DNA from: Nepenthes gracilis
Taxonomy: Eukaryota; Streptophyta; Magnoliopsida; Caryophyllales; Nepenthaceae
Assembly (NCBI GenBank): GCA_033239525.1
Contig: BSYO01000004.1
Span: 3,472,001-3,536,000 of the forward strand
DNA: 64,000 bases
Direction: 5' to 3'
Shown here: piece after piece, positions 58,008 to 64,000 of the stretch
Layout of the letters: the number at the start of each line of letters is the position of its first letter
Position numbering within the stretch: position 1 is the first letter of the stretch
Program-made: the position numbers and the translations under genes
The notes under the pieces: generated by a model
The model's database searches: none
What the model was told of the DNA's origin: nothing
Seen by the model: only the letters and a program-made list of their open reading frames with translations

Positions 58008-60060
58008 TTTCATGATATCATGATGATCAAACCTCACTGACTTCAAGGATAGCGGCCTCTGATCATCTCATTGTTCTTGATGTCAGCTGGACTTCTCTGT
58101 GAATTCTGCTGTGAAAATTCAAGGTTTTATGGGTCAAATTGTATCATAAACAATTTCAACTGTATCATTGGATGGGGATGTTTGTTCTTCGGTGGGGAAA
58201 GAAATGAAAGGAGGTGAAAAGGTAAAAACACTGATGATTTTTGTCTTTTGAAGTTGGCTGGTTGAATTATGTCAGATCAGCTGTCAATTCGATCAAAATT
58301 TGTTAATAAGATGCTCATTATTCCCTGGATCGCTAAATCGATTGGGATTTGCAGCAGATTTGTCGAGAGGAGCATATTAATTTATGAAGGTTAGTCCTGC
58401 AAACATGGCATTGGCAGAATGAAAGTAGAAACAGAGCAAGATACAGCACCATGGGAAAATAGGACTGGCCTATAGCTATTCACTATTACTTAATGGAGGA
58501 AAAAAACCCTTTCTTTTCGGTTGAAAAAGAAAACATGCTAAACGTAGGGTATAGGGTAAAGGCATTTGAATCGAGTCTAAACTAAATAAAGAAAAGGGCT
58601 CGTATTTTCTATGTATATATATACTTAATTATAATTTTTTATTGATTTTATTAAAATTTTTATTGACCTTAGTAGGTTCAGTTATTTGAGGATGTGATCT
58701 ACTTATTTATTTGAGATTAATTAATTTTTATGGAAAATAACCAATTTGTATGTTAAATTCCTAGGGGAAAAAAATCCCTTCTGTTGAATTACTTTGTTTC
58801 ATTTTTGTGTGGAGGGTGGGTTTGCTCTTGCATCTCGTGCTGCTCGTAAATTTGATCTTCGAAGATTATGATTAGGAGTGGTGGGTAGAGGCAGAGGTAG
58901 ACATATCACAAACAATGCCAAATTTTCTCTTAATTAAATGAAAATGGCTAAACAACCAAAGATGATATGATATTGCAAGCCTATATAGTGCCGCAGCAGC
59001 AGAATTGATCCTAAATCAGTTCAAATAGATTCAGAAAGAAAATCTAGATTAGCCGATTACATAATATTTCAAAGAGTCTCAAGCTTCACATAGCTTGGGC
59101 ACATAATATTTCAAAGAGTCTCAAGCTTCACATAGCTTGGGCACCTGAGGTTCGGCCTCATCCAGTTTGACCTTTGGGGGTTCGTCCTTAGTCATTTTGA
59201 TCTCTGGAACTTTGGACTCTAGATGTCTAGTCCAGATTTGAGCTAGCTCGGCCTCCTTGAGTTCGGCCTGTCATTCTGACTCACCCCACTATAATCTGAT
59301 TACTTCTTCTAGTTGTGGGGTCCCCGTCGAAGTGTGATCGTGTAGCTGATTTAGCTTTGCTGCCATGCAATGGGATAGCAAGTACTTTACGTAGAACAAA
59401 ACAAAGCTTAGTTGGGTGAAGAAAATGACCCATCAAGGCCACGGGTAGCCATCTATTCTTACTCGATTCTGTGCTGGCAAGATTCCAATTGTCTGAAAGG
59501 CAAGGCTCTGTGGACATGTTTAAATAATTGTGATGATAAATGAATTAGGGATGCGTGAGTTTGCGCTGCAACACTGGTCCCCTCTATGCAGATACCAAGC
59601 CTGGTTTGTAGGATCTTGCAGAAATCTTTAACTTATCCAATTTTCAATGACCAGTCCATAATGCTATTCTCCTCTGGCACCTGCAAACAACAAATAGTAA
59701 TTCACCAGATTCTAATGCCACCCGTGCATCTGATATGAACTGCATATAATAACGTATAAACAGCATTTAATATCATATGAACTGCATATAGTATCATTTA
59801 ATTGCGTACTCTTGGGGTGGTTGACCAGAGACTGCAGGACCAACTAGCAAATCCTGAATTCATATGATCAAGATGCAGAATTCGATGCAGCTTATTGTAT
59901 GAAGATTGGCCCACTGCATTTTTCGGTAAAAAATTACAGATTTGAAGTAAGTTTGATTAGCTGGGGTGTTGTGTGGTAAGGAACACGCCAGAAACATTGC
60001 CGGAGGCTGTGTTCAGATCCAAACTAAGAGATTCCTCCAGTCTCCTCCTAGCTTCTAGTG
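58008..60060. other. Intergenic DNA between BSK1 and the DUF241 gene
   Basis: The BSK1 3' untranslated region probably covers the first 200-300 bp. A GC-richer block at 59140-59530 with TTCGGCCT words may be a decayed transposon. No gene is supported. Confidence 0.5.
59059..59142. repeat. Exact 42-bp tandem duplication
   Basis: 59059-59100 and 59101-59142 are identical. Each unit contains the small palindrome CAAGCT..AGCTTG. Confidence 0.97.
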
Positions 60061-60069
60061 TATTTATAA
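60061..60069 (+). promoter_or_regulatory. TATA box of the DUF241 gene
   Basis: TATTTATAA lies 75 bp before the chosen ATG, which would put transcription start near 60092. Confidence 0.55.
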
Positions 60070-60135
60070 TGAGCAAAGGAAGAAGGTGGACCCAGCTAAA
60101 CCAAATTGGTTATGTCACTTGGCATAGAAACAAAA

Positions 60136-61026
60136 ATGGCTTCCTCTGCTAACAAAAGAACTCGCTACCATGCTCGCTCCATCAGTTGGCCATCACGATA
60201 TCACCCCCTCATTTGTCAATTTGATGAGCACCTGTGCAGACTGTCATCTTCTGATGCCACGTTGACCTCATCCTTGTTGATAAACCACAAGCTCAACTGC
60301 CTTAAGGGTTTATACGATTGCATTGACGAGTTGCTACTGTTGAATTCCAATCAACAAGCCTTATCCCAAGGTTGTTGCACAAAATGGGTTGATGGTCTAT
60401 TGGATGCATCTTTAAGGCTCTTGGATGCATGTGACACTGCAAGGGATGCTTTGCAGCAGATGAAGGAACGAGTGCAAGGGATCCAGGCAGTACTGCGCAG
60501 AAGATGCAGTGGGGAATCATCCATAGCTAATGAAGTTGTTGACTGCATCAGCACGAGAAAGAAAATGAAGAAGACAATCAAGAAGTGCTTGAAAGATATT
60601 AAGAGTATCACATGCATCTCTCGGGATGAGAGAATTGTTGAAAACATTCCTATGGTTGGTGTGTTGAGAGATGCAGAAGCAATCACAGCTGATGTGCTGG
60701 AGTCGTTGTTATCCTACATGGTTGGGCAAAAGTCGCAATCAAGTAAAGGCAGTTGGTTTCTGTTTTCCAAAGTCACGCATCAAAATTTAGCATTTAACAA
60801 TGACAAAGCAGCAGATACAGTTGAATTCAAAGATGTTGATGATGCTATGCACTCACTAGCTAGCAATATGAAAAGAAGTGGCATCAACGTTGCACAGGCA
60901 GAGACTTGGCGGAGTCAAATGATGAAATTAGAGTCTGATATTCAAGATCTCGATGAACTACTAGAATGCTTGTTTAGGCGTTTGGTCAACGCCAGAGCAA
61001 GCCTTCTCAACATCCTTAGCAGCTAG
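60136..61026 (+). CDS. DUF241 family protein, single exon
   Basis: 296 aa, no intron, as is usual for this plant family (Pfam PF03087). I chose ATG 60136 (context ACAAAAATGGCT) over the in-frame ATG 60112, whose context is weaker; the frame stays open only to a TTG at 60106. The N-terminus reads SANKRTRYHARSISWPSR, the basic RSxSLPSR-type start of the family. Next come FDEHLCRLSS, the LxGLYDCIDELLLL segment, KWVDGLLDASLRLLDACDTA, and long helices to the end (DIQDLDELLECLFRRLVNAR). No signal peptide or membrane span. Molecular function is not established; some family members are linked to root or stress growth. Intact, with a TATA box upstream. Confidence 0.92.
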   Translation: MASSANKRTRYHARSISWPSRYHPLICQFDEHLCRLSSSDATLTSSLLINHKLNCLKGLYDCIDELLLLNSNQQALSQGCCTKWVDGLLDASLRLLDACDTARDALQQMKERVQGIQAVLRRRCSGESSIANEVVDCISTRKKMKKTIKKCLKDIKSITCISRDERIVENIPMVGVLRDAEAITADVLESLLSYMVGQKSQSSKGSWFLFSKVTHQNLAFNNDKAADTVEFKDVDDAMHSLASNMKRSGINVAQAETWRSQMMKLESDIQDLDELLECLFRRLVNARASLLNILSS

Positions 61027-62063
61027 ACAGATAAAGAGAAAATTAAGTTCTGTATATAGTCAATCAAATATACATGTTTGAATGATAAGGTACTTTTGAT
61101 TGGATGACGTCAAGTTGAACACCCACTTATGTAAATGAGTCTATCCTTCTGTTACTCTTCAATTAGTAGTTCATGTGTTGTCACACTAGATATCCTTATG
61201 CAAGTTCAACACGTAGTTCTGTCACTATCCTCATGCAAGTTCAAAGATGTTTGTTCTATGGGTCTGATATCATTGGAATTCAATACGATGTGACATTCTT
61301 GATATCATTATGGTAAAAGCAAAAATTCTTGAGTAATTAACTAAAGTTGAAAGATTAGAGGTTTTTAATCACGATTCGTTTAGACTCTTTATAACTATCA
61401 GAAGTAAAAGATATATGAATATACAAAAGATGTAAAATATATTTACTTCTAAAAATGAACAAAAATCAATTTGCAGGAATAAAAATCACAAAACTAAATC
61501 TAAGACAATAGAAAAACATAAAGTATAAATTTTAGTGAAGAAAAAAAATCTCAAAAACTAATAAGTTTTCAAGTGAAACTATCTCAACTTCTCTAACCAA
61601 TGGAATTAATGCAATATGAAAGTAAACTTATAGTTCGAATAATACAGATAGACTAAACCTTAGTCAACTTACTCTTAACTTATAACCCTTATTAAGAAAC
61701 TCATTAGATTTTCTTATAATAACGAAATTGGACAACTTTTCATTTTTTTGTCGAGCTTACTTAAATTGCTAGTGAATTTTCACACACTACTGTAATTCAA
61801 TGTCTTTGTCACCAACGCACACCGAATGTTTATAGGCTGAGTGTATAAGTAATAAAGGAAAATGTAGGATAAAATAACCCCGATAATTTTATCACGAGAA
61901 AATAGTTTGATTTTTCCTAACAATGAATCTCATTTTAACTTTAAACAATGAGAACCCAAGGGTATGCCATCGATTTTCTGTCTCATTGCTATGAAGAGAA
62001 GAACTATATATAGAGAGAGGGTTGAAATTAAATCAATAATTTCATGTATAAAAAAAAGGCAGC
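61027..62063. other. 3' flank of the DUF241 gene and AT-rich spacer
   Basis: AT-rich DNA with no supported gene. Short direct repetition of ATGCAAGTTCAA occurs near 61199 and 61234. Confidence 0.5.
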
Positions 62064-62482
62064 GCCTCAATGTTTAATCGTTACACAGGCGCACACTGGG
62101 CATGAAGGCGTGCATAAGGCAATGCCCAAACAATGCATGCGCATACATCAAACTTGGATATTCTAAAACAATAGCACTTATGTGCCATGTAAGAGCCTAT
62201 CAGACATAGGCATTCTAAACCAACTGCACCCATACGTAACACAGGTGCATATTAGGCACGGGCATTCTAAATATACTATGCTTATGTACTACATTGAAGT
62301 GCATTGGGTGCGAACACTCTATATAAAATACATTCATACGTTAAACATGTGTATATTAAACGCTACTTCTAGATATGATACAATTATGCGCTAGAGAGAC
62401 ATATATCAGGTGCTAGTATTTTAGGCAGAATATGCTCATGTGTTGGAGAGATATTAATTAGGCATGGAAACTAGATGCTGAC
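62064..62482 (+). repeat. Degenerate 50-52-bp tandem repeat
   Basis: Units open with CATTCTAAA-like words at 62159, 62211, 62263, 62315, 62367 and 62417, five steps of 50-52 bp. Two weaker units precede them. Each unit contains a TATG(C/T)..-AGGTGCATAT(T/C)AGGCA(C/T)GG-type core. Confidence 0.7.
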
Positions 62483-63730
62483 ATTCAGATGAATACAATG
62501 CACTAATATTTATTAATATTTGAGCATTTTTCAGGCAATTTATTTTCCTAATAATAAAATATATCAATATAATATATTCCTAATAAAAGTCTTAATGGAG
62601 CTGAGATTTTTGGGTTTTATAATAGTACTTGTATTACCACTCATTGTTTTGTCACTGATGGCACCGTTATGTGCAGTGATAGAAGCCCTCCAACATCATT
62701 GTATGGCAATGGGAAAGGCATTCTATATTTGAAAGTATGACTTGTAACCCTATTCTATTTCATACAACTTTGGTGAGACTTAACAACTAAGTTATATGAA
62801 CATCCCAGTCCTTACCTATTTGCTCTAATTGTAAAATACCTTATTACCCATGTTTACAGTAAAATTTCCTGGTTCATATTTTTTGCATATGACATTATTT
62901 TGATAGATGGGAGTAGAACAAAAAAGGAAGTTAGCACTAATACATAATATAAAAGAGAGCCTTTTCACAATGACATAATTGCTGTCGTGTCACATGGTGA
63001 TAATATAAGGTAAGACTATATATAATAGTGAAAATTTTATATACTATGTTATCCTTTGATATATAATATATGTAATGCAATTTAGAGGTTCTAGGTGAAA
63101 TAATTAATAAGGTAAATGATGAACAAGTCAAGCTAAACCCAGATTTAACCTTCAGATTGCATCCAATTTTTGTTATCGGATGTGAAGCAGAGGCTTCCCC
63201 TTATGGCCTTTCAGCTGAAACAAGAAGGCAGAAAGAAGATTTTTGCCCACAGCAATAGAATGGGAAAAAGGGGTTGTCGTTCTTCTTCTGTTCATATTCA
63301 AGACACTTCTGCTTGCAGGAATCTTCCACAGTGAATTATTAAAATTGTTCAATCTCGATAACCAGAGCCAAAATTTCCAACAATACAAAACCTTTCTTTG
63401 GATTGATTGAAGCTTTTAAGAGAACATCTGCAATAGCAACTTGATAATTTCACGATCTATTGCTTTCATTTTCTACAATTTCTAATTTTTCTACCATAAC
63501 AAAAGGCTGCAGAAACTGTCTCCACAACTTTTGCAATTACATATTACATCTGCATCAATAAATTCATAACACTATCGTCAAAACTTGAGAGCCGACTGAC
63601 AACGAGAGAAAAGAAAATGTCATTACCATTTTCTGACACCAAAGAATTCATATTAATGTTGGGTTTTGCTCACTCCCTTATAAGTGATACAATAAACGGA
63701 TAGTCACCAAAAGGATGTGCGATATTTGTA
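62483..63730. other. AT-rich intergenic DNA, nothing firm
   Basis: A mixed-composition part at 63130-63650 has no frame I can assign on either strand. Confidence 0.45.
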
Positions 63731-63736
63731 TAAGGG

Positions 63737-63799
63737 TTGACCAAAAGTCGGTCGAAGAATCATGCCATGTTTGTGCGGGGTCAACCGAATATTGGTCAA
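63737..63799. promoter_or_regulatory. Cluster of three W-box-type motifs
   Basis: TTGACC at 63737-63742, and GGTCAA (the reverse form) at 63779-63784 and 63794-63799. TTGAC(C/T) is the core bound by WRKY factors. They lie 90-150 bp before a TATA box. Confidence 0.4.
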
Positions 63800-63884
63800 A
63801 GGTTAGCAGAGTGGCTCACGATAGGCGCCTGTTGTATTCATAATCGTCGATTTCAAAATGGAGCCGCTCGAGCACCGCCTGTGA

Positions 63885-64000
63885 TATAAATTTGCGCTTG
63901 GTGCGATTTTGCGGAATTTGAAATCATTTCTCATACAATTAGTGCCGCACAGTGAGAGAAGGGAAAATGAGAGAAGATGAAGAGGTTCGACATCCAATTG
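63885..64000 (+). promoter_or_regulatory. Possible promoter and start of a gene cut by the window end
   Basis: TATAAA at 63885-63890 is followed by ATG 63967 (MREDEEVRHPI...) and ATG 63977 (MKRFDIQL...), both open to the last base. Too short to identify or to be sure that it is coding. Confidence 0.3.

Noticed and set aside
63173..63388. 71-codon minus-strand frame
   Set aside because: I could not find conserved motifs or splice context; possibly untranslated sequence of a neighbour, but unsupported.

Overview
The window is plant nuclear DNA, almost certainly from a eudicot; I cannot name the species. Support comes from intron-containing genes with GT..AG junctions, very AT-rich intergenic DNA, plant LTR retrotransposons (Copia and Gypsy types), an Au-type SINE pair, Mutator-like fold-back MITEs, and three plant-specific protein families (DUF630/DUF632, BSK1 and DUF241). 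No prokaryotic, organellar or CRISPR signal was seen.

Layout. The first 6 kb looks like one small two-exon gene of unknown function (exon 1 about 537-757, exon 2 about 5939-6058). Exon 1 carries a one-base frameshift, and the 5.2 kb intron is filled by a decayed Copia element. At 6.2 kb is a MULE-type fold-back MITE, and at 6.6-9.8 kb a seven-unit tandem array. At 11-12.2 kb lies a probable solo Gypsy-type LTR with a 28-bp minisatellite. At 15.15-19.60 kb is a complete but decayed gag-only LTR retrotransposon with a 5-bp target duplication. From 19.6 to 29.7 kb I see only AT-rich DNA and simple repeats. At 29.8-36.1 kb is a strikingly GC-rich, indel-ridden LTR element with gag-like fragments and a 50-bp minisatellite, sitting between 104-bp direct repeats.

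The gene-bearing part is 38.6-61.0 kb, all on the plus strand. It holds a four-exon DUF630/DUF632 gene (806 aa), a nine-exon BSK1-type brassinosteroid-signalling kinase (506 aa) and a single-exon DUF241 gene (296 aa). For all three I derived splice junctions or start codons by reading the sequence; exon lengths sum in frame. Between the first two genes lie two further Gypsy-type LTR remnants. The last 2 kb hold a degenerate 50-52-bp tandem repeat and, at the very edge, W-box-type motifs, a TATA box and a possible gene start.

How the genes relate. There is no operon-like organisation. BSK1 proteins carry the signal from the brassinosteroid receptor at the plasma membrane. The DUF632 protein also has an N-terminal myristoylation-type motif, so both may sit at the membrane, but nothing here shows a functional link.

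The most unusual observation is that two unrelated LTR elements (1.1-5.75 kb and 29.8-36.1 kb) are each bracketed by direct repeats of about 100-120 bp, far longer than the 5-bp duplication made by integrase. In the second case the brackets are nearly identical while the element's own LTRs are strongly diverged, which suggests the element arrived as passenger DNA, for example by break repair.
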